Numbered from the stretch's first letter, positions 8,141 to 17,622 are shown. The stretch is 45,066 bases of DNA from Pedobacter sp. L105 (GCF_009765875.1 NZ_LMUP01000017.1:1-45066), one strand, 5' to 3'. Translations and numbers: made by a program. The notes: a model not told the origin generated them from the letters alone.

Positions 8141-11100
8141 TTACTGACCCTGATAATGGTAATCCGTGTGTTTCACAATATTTCTATTATTATCACGGAT
8201 ATTGATCAGTCGCTGAAATGCATCATATTCATAATAAGTGATCTGATTTTTATCATCCGTAGAACTAGTTATGCCAATCAATGGATCATAAGTATAAGAT
8301 TTCATATGGGCGCCAATTGGATATAATTGTAATTCATCCATCAGGATTCCATTGGTACCACTCACCGTAACCATTCCCTGTGCACTCAACGTTAGTTGAT
8401 GCTCAAAGTAATGCCAGCCATTACTATCTGTATTTCCGGTAAGCGTTGGACCACCACCATTGACCGTAAGTGCACCACTAGCCCAATAAGAAACAATGTA
8501 AGTTCCTGCAGCCATACTGGAGGTAACCGCTCCTGAACCTATGCTATAAAGAGCATTGCCAGCATGTACTTTCAAACCTGAAGTAATAGTTGTATTGTTT
8601 ACACCGGCACTGGAGAAATTCCAGTTTCCCATGTTTGCAACCCCTTCTTCAAACCCCGTATAGGCAACCTGAGTAGAGGAAGCATTTTTTACTTCTGCAA
8701 TTGGATATTGCTGATTATAACCCCAAATAAAAGCTCCTTGTGGCTGATCAGTTTGGTGATAAGAAATCAGGCTTCCAGCACTATTGTAACTGTCATAATT
8801 CATCTCCCTGCGCAAGTATACATTCGGCTGGCTGGTATAGGTTCCGTATGGTACAACACCGTTAAAAACCCCGGATAATGTTTCTCCAATTTGAGTGGTA
8901 TTTCCAGCTGTTTTAAAAGCAGCTTTGTTAACAGATGCCATGTACTCAATCCCCGAAGTATGATCAGCCCAGGTGCCATCCAGCTCTACAGGCGTAACCT
9001 GATTATTCTGCTGCATAATCATCAATGCCTTTACTGAATCGACTGCGGAGGAAAGCTGCGTATTGTAACAGCTTACATAAGATGATAACCCCTGATTATA
9101 AATATTTACTGCATCCCTGACTGAAGCCCGGTAAGCAGTTTTTAATGCGCCATATTGATTGTATAAATTGACAATAGCCGGATCATTTTTGTTATAATTA
9201 TTTGCCACAAAACAGGCAGTAGCATCACCACCAGTTACACTACCAGCTTTAACTGAACAACCTCCAATGATTCCCCATCTGTTAAATACATAACCAATCC
9301 ACTGAGTATAAACAGGCAAAGATTGTGTATCAAAATTTGATTTTAAGTTAGCGAGAGTGGACTGTAAGTTTGCCAGATAACTCGCAGGATTGCAATTATT
9401 TAAAGCATAATCAGTAGTATATATCGTTCTTTTGATTGCCTTATCAAGATTACTTTTTAATATTTCAGTCCGGGTAGGCATTAAATGATCAGGGTTATCG
9501 TAGAAGTAATTCTCCTGTAAACTAACTGCGTTTGTGCCATTTAAATCATAATCCGTCGTTACTGTACCAGTCAAAGCGTTACGGTAATTTATCTGATTGA
9601 TAAGAGAAACATTATAGGTATTGCCATTGAAAATTTCCTGTCCGTTGATTGTTCCATCAAACTCTCTTCCTGAAAATGCTACGGAACTATAAAGAGGCGT
9701 CCCTCCAGCTGTAGGCCGGAAATCATCTATACTGTACAGGCGGTTAACCGTTAAGGTTTGCGTAGTATCCTGTAAAGTTGGAAAGAGATCTGAATACGTA
9801 TTTTGAACGTCTTTAATCAGCGTGAAAGTACTGCCAGAACCTTTATACATTCTTTGCTCCAGCAACTGATTCCGTCGCCAGGAATTATTGATCCTCACGT
9901 AGGAAAACGTGCTGGTAGAATCGTCTTTAACCGGGTTAAAATCATATACCGTTTTTCCGAGAGAATTACCACTCTGATCATCCTGATATTCCTCTACCTC
10001 CTGATAAGCAAGGGAGCCGTCGGATGCACCTGCCATAGAAACTGTAAAATTTTCTGTATAATTTTGCAGGTAAGGAATCAAATTAGGAGTATAGTTGGAT
10101 TGATAATCCGTGTACGCCATTTGTTTTTTCAAAAAGGTATACCCTGTTCCGACAGTTGTAAAATCGCCGGTAAAAATTCCTGATATATAGTATGGTAATT
10201 TATAATTATATCGTTTTGTAGTTAAAACAACATTGTTCATATCCCGGTTAATTACCCGCTTTACCCTTAATCCGCCAGTCAGCACGGGATCAGTATGTGA
10301 AGTGCTGACTATATTCGAAAAGCCTGCTTTAAGAAGGACTGCTTCCAAATGATAAAGTGGATCTCCGGTGCTATTGCCCCCCGGGAAACTACCAGGGAAA
10401 TAAAAGTGATAAATGTGGCCTGCAATAAGATTAACTACTGCACTACCTGAATAAGGCAATGTAGGTGTACCAGCAAAACCCAGGAAAGCCAATTGTGTTC
10501 CTGTTCCTCCATTAGTAACATCATTAATAAACACTTGCGCCTGGTTTGACAAACATCCATTACCAGCGCATCCACTTGTGACTGAAAACTGAAGCGTAGC
10601 CTGAATAGTTTGTCCGGCTGTAAAAGTTTGATCAGTTGAAGTGGTATTGTAGGTTCCTATAGTTGACAAGTGATAGGTTTGAAAAGTAGTATCAAGAGTT
10701 GTATAGGTTCGAGTGGTCTGATTGGGTTCAAACTGAAATTCGGTTAACCCGCCTGTCGGATATTTAATAGTCTGAATAGTGCCGGCTATCAATTTTGTTG
10801 AATCAGGAACCCTGTCCGCCGAAGTCCCTGTTGGATTGGATATGATTAGGTTCTTATTGGCCTGTCCATTCCAATATCCCCAAAGATCCTGTCCATATTC
10901 ACCTAAATAGGCAATATTTCCGGTATAATAATTAAACACATAAGGTGGATGTAAAATACTGGTTCCATCTGCATTGACACCTTCTTCTGAAACACCATCA
11001 AGGCGGAGCCTGCTACCCAGAAGATTACCGCTAGATCCCGTAGCAGAAATCTGCGAAGTCGCTGGAAAAGCATTGAAGTAGGATTGATTCATATTTAACC

Positions 11101-12313
11101 GCTTCAATTCGTTAAACTGCCCGCCTTTAGCCTGATAGATCCGTATTTTACTTAGCTTGTAAGTGCCCAGATCTGAACGACTGTTGTATTCAAATACTAC
11201 CTTTCCATTTTTAAAGTCGATCTCTGATAAATTAATATTATTGGTAGCGACTTGCGATGTTGAAGAATTAATTGTTGGCGTATTTGTTACCCCTCCGACT
11301 AAATTTTGAAGGTGGTACATATTAATACTGTTACCCGTATAACTAAGTAAACTGGAGGCATTATACTGACTTGCGTATTTAAAATAAATCGTATCTGTAC
11401 GATCTGGAGAAATCATTTCTGTTAAATACCAGGCTGTTACATTTTTGCCTGTTGTTGAAGAGGTCCCAGAGGCAACCTGCTGACCTGTGCTACTTAAATA
11501 ATTATTGACGGAAGAAGTAGTAGTCTGTGAAGTTTCCACTGCAGCTGTATTATCCTTTACGGAACGGCCAAATACATAAGCCATCCCATCAGTATCATGC
11601 AAGGTAAAACTGTCCCCACTCCCGGAATTAATCTCCGTATATTGTATTTTAAGCGGAGAGTAAGGAATAGTCGTAAATGCTGCTGCTAATGCAGAGTCAA
11701 TGGTGTTTTTTAAAATGAACCGTCCACTTTTACCTTTGAAATTAAAGAAAAAATCATCTGGCTGACCATCAAATTTTTGTAAGCCTACCTGATTAGGTGC
11801 CATAGAGAGCCTGCCATAATAATAACGCTGCTCATCAGTCATAGGATCAGGATCTATCGGACTGGAGGTTGCAAGATCAGGGCTTGCGTGAACTCCCTTT
11901 GGAACTGGTTTATGTTTGTAACCATTCGCATCGAAATCAGGCAGATCATTGATCTGCCTGGTAATGGCACCACCAGCATTCAGCGTCCATCCCAAACCTA
12001 CACTTGTTGCCTGCTCATTTACCTTTATACCATTTGCGTGATAGCTGATACTGATAGGAAGAGACATTTTTGGCGTTTTAATTTCGTATAGCGGTATGGA
12101 AATACTAGGAGTTCCATTAGTGTAAGAAATTGGATAAGTACCATACGTTCCCAGCGCAGTAGCATTAGCCGATGGCAAATTTGGAAAAGGCAATACGACT
12201 CCCGGAGACGGCACCCCCTGAGCTATGCCCTTAAAACAAAATCCTGTTAGTAAAAAAAAGATAAAAAATATATTTTTTATCTTTAAATCATAAAATTTAA
12301 ATAAATTACTCAT
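8141..12313 (-). CDS. Secreted SpvB-like RHS protein, first component of the pair
   Basis: A 1390-residue protein with a signal peptide (1-32, cleavage likely after GIAQ). The mature N-terminus has the SpvB/TcB-like pattern: repeated strands ending IPLYEI, SLPISISY, then GLGWTLNAGGAITRQI. Long beta-rich YD-type sequence follows, then a helical insertion of about 140 residues with four cysteines (encoded around 9000-9420) that the second locus lacks, a jelly-roll/carbohydrate-binding-like module (encoded about 8330-8660), and terminal YD repeats (TYYEYDAFQRL). There is no RHS core hairpin motif and no toxin tip, so it probably does not kill by itself. It is the first gene of an operon with the RHS toxin and is paralogous to the gene at 35568-39380. 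I infer a structural or carrier role. Confidence 0.8.
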   Translation of the reverse strand: MSNLFKFYDLKIKNIFFIFFLLTGFCFKGIAQGVPSPGVVLPFPNLPSANATALGTYGTYPISYTNGTPSISIPLYEIKTPKMSLPISISYHANGIKVNEQATSVGLGWTLNAGGAITRQINDLPDFDANGYKHKPVPKGVHASPDLATSSPIDPDPMTDEQRYYYGRLSMAPNQVGLQKFDGQPDDFFFNFKGKSGRFILKNTIDSALAAAFTTIPYSPLKIQYTEINSGSGDSFTLHDTDGMAYVFGRSVKDNTAAVETSQTTTSSVNNYLSSTGQQVASGTSSTTGKNVTAWYLTEMISPDRTDTIYFKYASQYNASSLLSYTGNSINMYHLQNLVGGVTNTPTINSSTSQVATNNINLSEIDFKNGKVVFEYNSRSDLGTYKLSKIRIYQAKGGQFNELKRLNMNQSYFNAFPATSQISATGSSGNLLGSRLRLDGVSEEGVNADGTSILHPPYVFNYYTGNIAYLGEYGQDLWGYWNGQANKNLIISNPTGTSADRVPDSTKLIAGTIQTIKYPTGGLTEFQFEPNQTTRTYTTLDTTFQTYHLSTIGTYNTTSTDQTFTAGQTIQATLQFSVTSGCAGNGCLSNQAQVFINDVTNGGTGTQLAFLGFAGTPTLPYSGSAVVNLIAGHIYHFYFPGSFPGGNSTGDPLYHLEAVLLKAGFSNIVSTSHTDPVLTGGLRVKRVINRDMNNVVLTTKRYNYKLPYYISGIFTGDFTTVGTGYTFLKKQMAYTDYQSNYTPNLIPYLQNYTENFTVSMAGASDGSLAYQEVEEYQDDQSGNSLGKTVYDFNPVKDDSTSTFSYVRINNSWRRNQLLEQRMYKGSGSTFTLIKDVQNTYSDLFPTLQDTTQTLTVNRLYSIDDFRPTAGGTPLYSSVAFSGREFDGTINGQEIFNGNTYNVSLINQINYRNALTGTVTTDYDLNGTNAVSLQENYFYDNPDHLMPTRTEILKSNLDKAIKRTIYTTDYALNNCNPASYLANLQSTLANLKSNFDTQSLPVYTQWIGYVFNRWGIIGGCSVKAGSVTGGDATACFVANNYNKNDPAIVNLYNQYGALKTAYRASVRDAVNIYNQGLSSYVSCYNTQLSSAVDSVKALMIMQQNNQVTPVELDGTWADHTSGIEYMASVNKAAFKTAGNTTQIGETLSGVFNGVVPYGTYTSQPNVYLRREMNYDSYNSAGSLISYHQTDQPQGAFIWGYNQQYPIAEVKNASSTQVAYTGFEEGVANMGNWNFSSAGVNNTTITSGLKVHAGNALYSIGSGAVTSSMAAGTYIVSYWASGALTVNGGGPTLTGNTDSNGWHYFEHQLTLSAQGMVTVSGTNGILMDELQLYPIGAHMKSYTYDPLIGITSSTDDKNQITYYEYDAFQRLINIRDNNRNIVKHTDYHYQGQ

Positions 12314-13048
12314 TGCAATCGCTATCTTTTTATTGTTATAAATTTTTTAAGAAAATAAATAAACCTTAATTGATTATTATTAAGCTGTCACCTATAAGAT
12401 AATATAAAGAAGATATATGGGACTAAATGATCAAATCAGCTATTTTCTAAGTTTGAATGCTATTTATTATTTTTAAAACACGAATAACAAATAACATAAG
12501 GATAGAAATATTGGCTTTCGAACAGAAAGTAAACATATCATCTAAAATAAATTAAAAATTAATTTCTCTATTAGAGAGAAGTAGGTAATACTTAATATCA
12601 AGAGGAGACTTGAAAAAGAAAAAATGTAGTTCGATTACTGCCATTAGGCAACAATAAAGCTTTATAAACACGAAAAAACTCAAAAAATATAGATTTAGAG
12701 AAAACAGAAAGTTTTTTCATCAGTGAGCCGAGTACATTAATTAAATATTTTTATTGATTTTTTTGTAAAAATATAAAATGAAATTAACAATTTAAAATAA
12801 AATAAAAATAAAATTTTCTATATCAGCAAATAATACACCAAATAAAAATATAATATGTTTAATAATAAAATAATTGAAAATCAATACACTTTTTAGGTAA
12901 TAATTAAATTACATTTAACATGAATTATACTCCCAAAATTTGTAAATATGCATGGTTTAATGTAAAGCCACTTAATTAAATTGCACCATAATATTTTGTA
13001 ATTTAGCCGAAACATATCTTCAGTAACTTTCTTTATTATTTAGCCCGG
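12314..13048. other. Long AT-rich intergenic region
   Basis: These 735 bases separate the divergent RHS operon and fic gene. They are very rich in A and T, with many stop codons in all frames and no coding pattern. The only local structure is a weak hairpin at 12564-12580 (TTCTCT / AGAGAA). The promoters of both neighbours must lie here, but I could not identify a clear TAnnTTTG box for either. High AT content next to a toxin locus suggests transferred or silenced DNA. Confidence 0.6.
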
Positions 13049-13816
13049 ATGGATTTAATCAAACTCATAGATAAGTGCAACAGCTTAGGGATTAATGATG
13101 TGATGGATTATAACAATTTCAATTACACCACCATAGTCTACCATTCCATACAGATTGAAGGCTCTACTTTAACGGAGCTGGAAACACAGGCGCTGATCAA
13201 CGAAGGTTTTACTCCTAAAGGCAGGCCTTTAATGGAAACGCTAACGGTCACCGACCATTATGCGGCTCTAAAGTTCGCCTTAAAACAAGCTTTCCTGAAA
13301 AGAAAGATCACCCTTGACCTAATTAAAGACATCAATTCGGTGGTGGTGAAGAACACAGGTAATCTCTACAATACCATATACGGCACAACGGATCAAGTAA
13401 AGGGCCTATTCAGAAAAGAGGATATTACTGACGGCTTTACTTTCTTTCCTGGTTTTGACAAGGTAGAAAGCCTTAGCGCTGATATGGTTATCAAAATAAA
13501 CGAGATCATGAAAGACCCTTTAACGGTGTCCGACCAGATCAATCTTTCTTTCGATGCGCATTTTATGTTGTTTGGCATTCATCCATTTTACGATGGAAAC
13601 GGCCGTACTTCCCGCCTGCTGATGAATTATATACAGGCCTTTTATAACCTGCCGCTATCAGTGGTACATTATAATGCAAAGGCCGCCTATATCCAGGCCA
13701 TCATCTCTACAAGGGAGAAGAACGACATTACGATCTTCAGGGATTTTATGAGTAACGAGTACGAAATTCTTTTAAAACATGAAATCGATAAGTTTGAGCA
13801 GATGAATAAACACTAA
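13049..13816 (+). CDS. Fic-family AMP-transferase, class II (self-inhibited)
   Basis: A 255-residue Fic/DOC protein. The catalytic motif HPFYDGNGRTSR lies at 178-189, with His178 as expected base, Asp182 as metal ligand and Arg189 for phosphate binding. The N-terminus carries the inhibitory-helix motif SIQIEG (33-38), the (S/T)xxxE(G/N) pattern with Glu37; an inhibitory helix on the N-terminal side defines class II Fic proteins, so no separate antitoxin gene is needed, and none is seen. Such enzymes transfer AMP from ATP to hydroxyl side chains of target proteins; the target here is unknown. The gene is monocistronic, divergent from the RHS operon and lacks a signal peptide. The start ATG directly follows the AT-rich gap. 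Confidence 0.9.
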   Translation: MDLIKLIDKCNSLGINDVMDYNNFNYTTIVYHSIQIEGSTLTELETQALINEGFTPKGRPLMETLTVTDHYAALKFALKQAFLKRKITLDLIKDINSVVVKNTGNLYNTIYGTTDQVKGLFRKEDITDGFTFFPGFDKVESLSADMVIKINEIMKDPLTVSDQINLSFDAHFMLFGIHPFYDGNGRTSRLLMNYIQAFYNLPLSVVHYNAKAAYIQAIISTREKNDITIFRDFMSNEYEILLKHEIDKFEQMNKH

Positions 13817-13916
13817 TCTGCCATTCATCAGGCATTCCAGGTAAATTAGCCAGATGCCCTTAATGTATGGCTATAATTCGATCCTTTAACAGACGCAACA
13901 AAACCTCGTTTGCACT

Positions 13917-13944
13917 CCTATTATGATCCTATTGAAGTCCTATT
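13917..13944. repeat. CCTATT repeated with an 11-bp period
   Basis: CCTATT occurs at 13917, 13928 and 13939, exactly 11 bp apart, and a related CCTAT follows near 13953. Spacing close to one helical turn places the copies on one DNA face, which suits cooperative protein binding. The array lies in the 277-bp gap between the convergent fic and arginase-fold genes, where no gene is otherwise seen. Confidence 0.5.
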
Positions 13945-14093
13945 AACTGTACCCTATCCGTACCTTATATTTACTCGGGTATCTTTAGGATATATATAAT
14001 AGCGCTTCAATAGGAACATAGCAGAGCTTGTGGAGGGCTTTCTCAGCATCCGTTAACTGGTTAGGCTTTCCCATGTTTGTTACAAGAATATAA

Positions 14094-15281
14094 TTAGAGT
14101 AATTTTTGATAGGTACGCCACCATAAATCAGGCATCTCACCGCCCACAGCAATGGTATAATCTTCATACCGGCAGGGCACCAGGTGATAGCGCTCGTTTT
14201 TAGAAACCCCTGTTGGATAGGGAACCTGCATCCACCAGCGGTCGGACTTTTTGCTTTTTACAAAAAGCATTTCCCCTGAACCATCGTTCAGGCTGGCGCG
14301 ATAAATCAGATATTGTGACTTAGGATTCAAAGGAAAATCCTTTTTGCGGTTATAAAAACCGTCTATAAAATACCAGACCATTTGTGCCAGCAGCATTGCC
14401 GTCTGGCTGCTGTTGTCAAAGGCCGGGTTAAACTCATAAAAACCAATAGAGCTCAGTTTATCATTCATGCCCGCATAATGCGCGATCTTACAGGCCTGTT
14501 CGCCGTAAAACCCATTCGGACTTGCATTGCCATTGGCAGCAGCATCTGAAGAACGGATGGCCGACAAATCAAAGCTCATCATATTGGCATTGCGGATGAT
14601 CGGTTCTACAGAACTGATATCCGTGATAAACTCCCCTAAGCGGTGTACATCAAAATAAAGTTTATTCATCACCTTCAGGCTATCCTGATTGACAAAATAA
14701 GTCTGATAACCTATATTACTGAAGTTAAACAGGTAATTCGGCTGATGCAAAAAAATCTTGCTGAGGTAACTGTCAGACCTGGTTACGATACTGCCTTCAT
14801 TCTGGTCGTCCTCATCCAGATCAAACTTCCTGTCTACCACTACGAGGTCTACCTTCTGCTCCAGGCTTTCATAAGCCATATACTGCGCATAGGTAAGGTC
14901 TTGCCCCCCGCCAATGACCACCGGAACAATATTCAGCTTGATCAGTTCCGTAACCACCATTTTTAAGGCGATATAAGTATCAGCGATCGATGCTCCTGCC
15001 TTAATGTTCCCAAGGTCAATGATCCTGCTGGCAAAAGCACCTTCATTTAACAGATAAAACTGTTCCCTGAAGTAATCAGGACCTAAAGCACAGCCATTAT
15101 TGTTTACCGCAGCACGGTCATCTTCTACTCCTACAATGGCAATATCATACTCGTTTTCTCCAAGTTCAGGAAAATTCTCCGTATAAAAACGAGCCTTTAA
15201 TCCCAGCTGACTGGTATAAAAGCCCTGTTTAGGAGTGAATTTTTCGGGACTTAAGGGGGAAAAGAAATCGGATAAGGACAT
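14094..15281 (-). CDS. Arginase-fold (formimidoylglutamase-like) protein with degenerate metal site
   Basis: A 395-residue ureohydrolase-superfamily protein of the type often annotated formimidoylglutamase in Bacteroidota. The fold landmarks are visible, but the binuclear manganese ligands are altered: GGGQDL (124-129) has Gln127 where the family has the GGxH histidine; VVDRKFD (148-154) replaces DAHxD, so the histidine is lost; SFDLSA (236-241) keeps Asp238 but has Ser240 for the second aspartate. The substrate-side EFNP (283-286) remains. A true formimidoylglutamase would hydrolyse N-formimidoyl-glutamate in histidine breakdown, but with these changes activity is doubtful. It may have become a binding or regulatory protein. 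It stands alone, divergent from the epimerase operon. Family confidence is high, function low. Confidence 0.75.
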   Translation of the reverse strand: MSLSDFFSPLSPEKFTPKQGFYTSQLGLKARFYTENFPELGENEYDIAIVGVEDDRAAVNNNGCALGPDYFREQFYLLNEGAFASRIIDLGNIKAGASIADTYIALKMVVTELIKLNIVPVVIGGGQDLTYAQYMAYESLEQKVDLVVVDRKFDLDEDDQNEGSIVTRSDSYLSKIFLHQPNYLFNFSNIGYQTYFVNQDSLKVMNKLYFDVHRLGEFITDISSVEPIIRNANMMSFDLSAIRSSDAAANGNASPNGFYGEQACKIAHYAGMNDKLSSIGFYEFNPAFDNSSQTAMLLAQMVWYFIDGFYNRKKDFPLNPKSQYLIYRASLNDGSGEMLFVKSKKSDRWWMQVPYPTGVSKNERYHLVPCRYEDYTIAVGGEMPDLWWRTYQKLL

Positions 15282-15312
15282 AAAGTAATATAAATGTATG
15301 GCATCAAATATC

Positions 15313-15320
15313 TATTTTTG
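15313..15320 (+). promoter_or_regulatory. -7 box (TATTTTTG) of the epimerase operon
   Basis: TATTTTTG fits the Bacteroidota TAnnTTTG consensus and lies 36 bases before the ATG at 15357. No good -33 TTTG is seen at the usual distance. Its position inside the longer possible reading frame from 15294 argues for the downstream start of the epimerase. Confidence 0.45.
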
Positions 15321-15356
15321 AGACCATATATTAATGAACATCCTAAAAATAATAAA

Positions 15357-16325
15357 ATGATTTTGGTTACTGGCGCTACAGGATTTTTGGGATCTGAACT
15401 GGTTTATCAGCTGACGAGCCAGGGAAAAAAAATAAGGGCACTGCAACGGGAAAGTTCTGTAATACCAGCAATGTTAACTGGCAATCCATTGATTGAGTGG
15501 TTCACAGTAGATATTAACGATCTCGCTTCGCTGGAAGATGCCTTTGAAGGTATAACCCAGGTATACCATTGTGCAGCAATGGTTTCCTTTGATCCGAAAG
15601 ATAAAACCCAACTCCTTAAAGTAAATATTGAAGGCACCAGCAATGTGGCTAACTTATGCGTGGAATTTAACGCCAGATTAGTACATGTGAGTTCTGTTGC
15701 CGCCTTGGGCGAACCAAAAAAGGGGCTGCAGATCACCGAGAATGACTATTGGGAATACGATCCTAAAGTTCATTCTTACGCCATATCGAAATATGAGGGA
15801 GAAATGGAAGTGTGGCGCAGTATCGCCGAAGGCCTTAATGCCGTGATCGTTAACCCCTCTGTGATGATTGGTGTCGGCGCTGGATTTACAGGCAGCGGTG
15901 CTATTTTTAAACTGGTAAAAGACGGTCTTTCTTTTTATACCAGCGGCGCTACCGGCATTGTAGATGTGGAAGATGTAGCAAAATGTATGAGCACTCTCAT
16001 GGACGCTGATATTTCTGGAGAAAGATTTACAATATCTGCAGAAAACTATCATTATAAGCAGTTTTTTTCAGAAATTGCCCAAGGTTTTGGTGTTAAAGCA
16101 CCAGCCAGAGAAGCAAAACCATGGATGCTGGGCATAGCCTGGCGTGCAGCAAAACTAGCCTCCCTGTTTACAGGAAAAGCGGCTGCCTTAACAAGCGATG
16201 CGGCCAGAAGCAGTTTAAATGTCAGCTTATATAATAACGATAAAATTAGAAAATACACGGGTATCACCTTTAAGCCCCTGCACCAAAGTATCCGGGAAGT
16301 ATGTGCAGGTTTAATAAAAAATTAA
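15357..16325 (+). CDS. NAD(P)-dependent extended SDR epimerase/dehydratase
   Basis: A 322-residue protein of the extended short-chain dehydrogenase/reductase family. The Rossmann signature GATGFLG lies at 6-12 and the catalytic YxxxK (YAISK) at 141-145, with SS at 112-113 as the active-site serine region. The sequence resembles the NAD-dependent epimerase, dihydroflavonol reductase and 3-beta-hydroxysteroid dehydrogenase-like group; the substrate cannot be read from it. I chose ATG 15357 because the Rossmann strand begins right there (MILVTGATG), as in the family, and a -7 box lies between it and the upstream possible start 15294. It overlaps no neighbour and is followed one base later by the serB-like gene, so the two are co-transcribed. 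Confidence 0.85.
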   Translation: MILVTGATGFLGSELVYQLTSQGKKIRALQRESSVIPAMLTGNPLIEWFTVDINDLASLEDAFEGITQVYHCAAMVSFDPKDKTQLLKVNIEGTSNVANLCVEFNARLVHVSSVAALGEPKKGLQITENDYWEYDPKVHSYAISKYEGEMEVWRSIAEGLNAVIVNPSVMIGVGAGFTGSGAIFKLVKDGLSFYTSGATGIVDVEDVAKCMSTLMDADISGERFTISAENYHYKQFFSEIAQGFGVKAPAREAKPWMLGIAWRAAKLASLFTGKAAALTSDAARSSLNVSLYNNDKIRKYTGITFKPLHQSIREVCAGLIKN

Positions 16326-16326
16326 G

Positions 16327-17622
16327 ATGAAGCAAAAGAATATCTATATCATTGATTTCGACAGTACCTTTACACAAGTAGAAGCTTTAGACGAGCTTGC
16401 CCGTATCTCACTAAAAAAACATCCGGATAAAGAAGCAATCTTCAAAAAGATAGAAGACTTGACCAACCTTGCGATGGAAGGAAAACTGTCTTTCAGTGAG
16501 AGCTTAGCACAAAGAGTAAAATTACTGGAAGCTTCTGAAGACCACCTAAAACAATTAATCACCCGTTTAAAGAAGAAAGTTTCCCTTTCTTTTTCCCGCA
16601 ACGCAGCTTTCTTTAAGAAACATGCCGACCAGGTACTGATCGTTTCAGGAGGATTTAAAGAGTTTATTACGCCCGTGGTTAGCCAGTACCATATCAAAAA
16701 AGAAAATATTTACGCCAATACCTTTGTAACTACAGATGGCAGGATCATTGACTACGACCATGCCAACCCATTGAGCGAGGAAGGCGGAAAAGTGAAGTTG
16801 ATGAAAATGCTGAACCTGGAGGGCGACCTTTACGGAATTGGCGATGGCTATTCCGATTTCCAGCTGCGCGAAAGCGGCATGATCAAAAAATTCTACGCTT
16901 TTACGGAAAATATTTCCAGGGAAAGCATTGTGAGCCGTGCAGATCATGTTACACCAAGCTTTGATGAATTTTTATACGTGAATGATCTGCCGAGGGCGAT
17001 ATCTTATCCAAAAAACAGGATTTTATGCCTGGTGATTGGAGAGGTTCCTGAAGAAAGCCTCACCTTATTGAAAAAAGATGGCTTCTCTATTCGTCATAAA
17101 TCGGCCTTTGAGGATAAATATGTAAAGGATGTCCATATGCTGCTGATGGCTGATGGAGAAAAAATGGACCCTGAAAAACTAAAATTAGCTGTAAAATTGA
17201 AGACTGTAGGTTACCTGGGCAATGCGAAAAATTACGTAGATGAACAAGCCTGCACAGCGATGGGGATTGTAATTTTTGAAGATCCTAAACATAACCCGAG
17301 GAATGCTAATTTCATCCCTAAGAGGATGATGGATTTTATGAATACAGGCACCACTTACCTGAGCAGTAACTTCCCGAACCTTCAACTACCCCGCTTTGGC
17401 CAGTCGCACCGTTTAATCCACGTCCACCATAACGTTCCGGGTATCATGGCGCAGATCAATACTGTATTTGCCAAACACAGCATCAACATTATAGGGCAAT
17501 TCCTGATGACCAATGCCACCATAGGTTATGCCATTACCGATATCAATGCAGAATACGATAAAGATGTATTCAAGGCTTTAAAGAAAATTGAACAAACAAT
17601 AAAATTCAGGGTGCTTTATTAA
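16327..17622 (+). CDS. Phosphoserine phosphatase-like HAD enzyme fused to a truncated SerA/ACT module
   Basis: A 431-residue fusion. Residues 1-220 are a SerB-type HAD phosphatase: nucleophile motif DFDST (10-14, Asp10 and Asp12), VSGG (106-109) and GDGYSD (172-177). This half should remove phosphate from O-phosphoserine, the last step of serine synthesis. Residues 230-330 look like the N-terminal substrate-binding half-domain of D-3-phosphoglycerate dehydrogenase, and 340-431 like its C-terminal ACT domain (SSNFPNLQLP, RLIHVHHNVPGIMAQIN, ending FRVLY). The nucleotide-binding domain normally inserted between these parts is missing, so the C-terminal half cannot be a working dehydrogenase; it probably senses serine or aids assembly, by inference. 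It starts one base after the epimerase stop and is followed by the tryptophan dioxygenase gene. Confidence 0.85.
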   Translation: MKQKNIYIIDFDSTFTQVEALDELARISLKKHPDKEAIFKKIEDLTNLAMEGKLSFSESLAQRVKLLEASEDHLKQLITRLKKKVSLSFSRNAAFFKKHADQVLIVSGGFKEFITPVVSQYHIKKENIYANTFVTTDGRIIDYDHANPLSEEGGKVKLMKMLNLEGDLYGIGDGYSDFQLRESGMIKKFYAFTENISRESIVSRADHVTPSFDEFLYVNDLPRAISYPKNRILCLVIGEVPEESLTLLKKDGFSIRHKSAFEDKYVKDVHMLLMADGEKMDPEKLKLAVKLKTVGYLGNAKNYVDEQACTAMGIVIFEDPKHNPRNANFIPKRMMDFMNTGTTYLSSNFPNLQLPRFGQSHRLIHVHHNVPGIMAQINTVFAKHSINIIGQFLMTNATIGYAITDINAEYDKDVFKALKKIEQTIKFRVLY

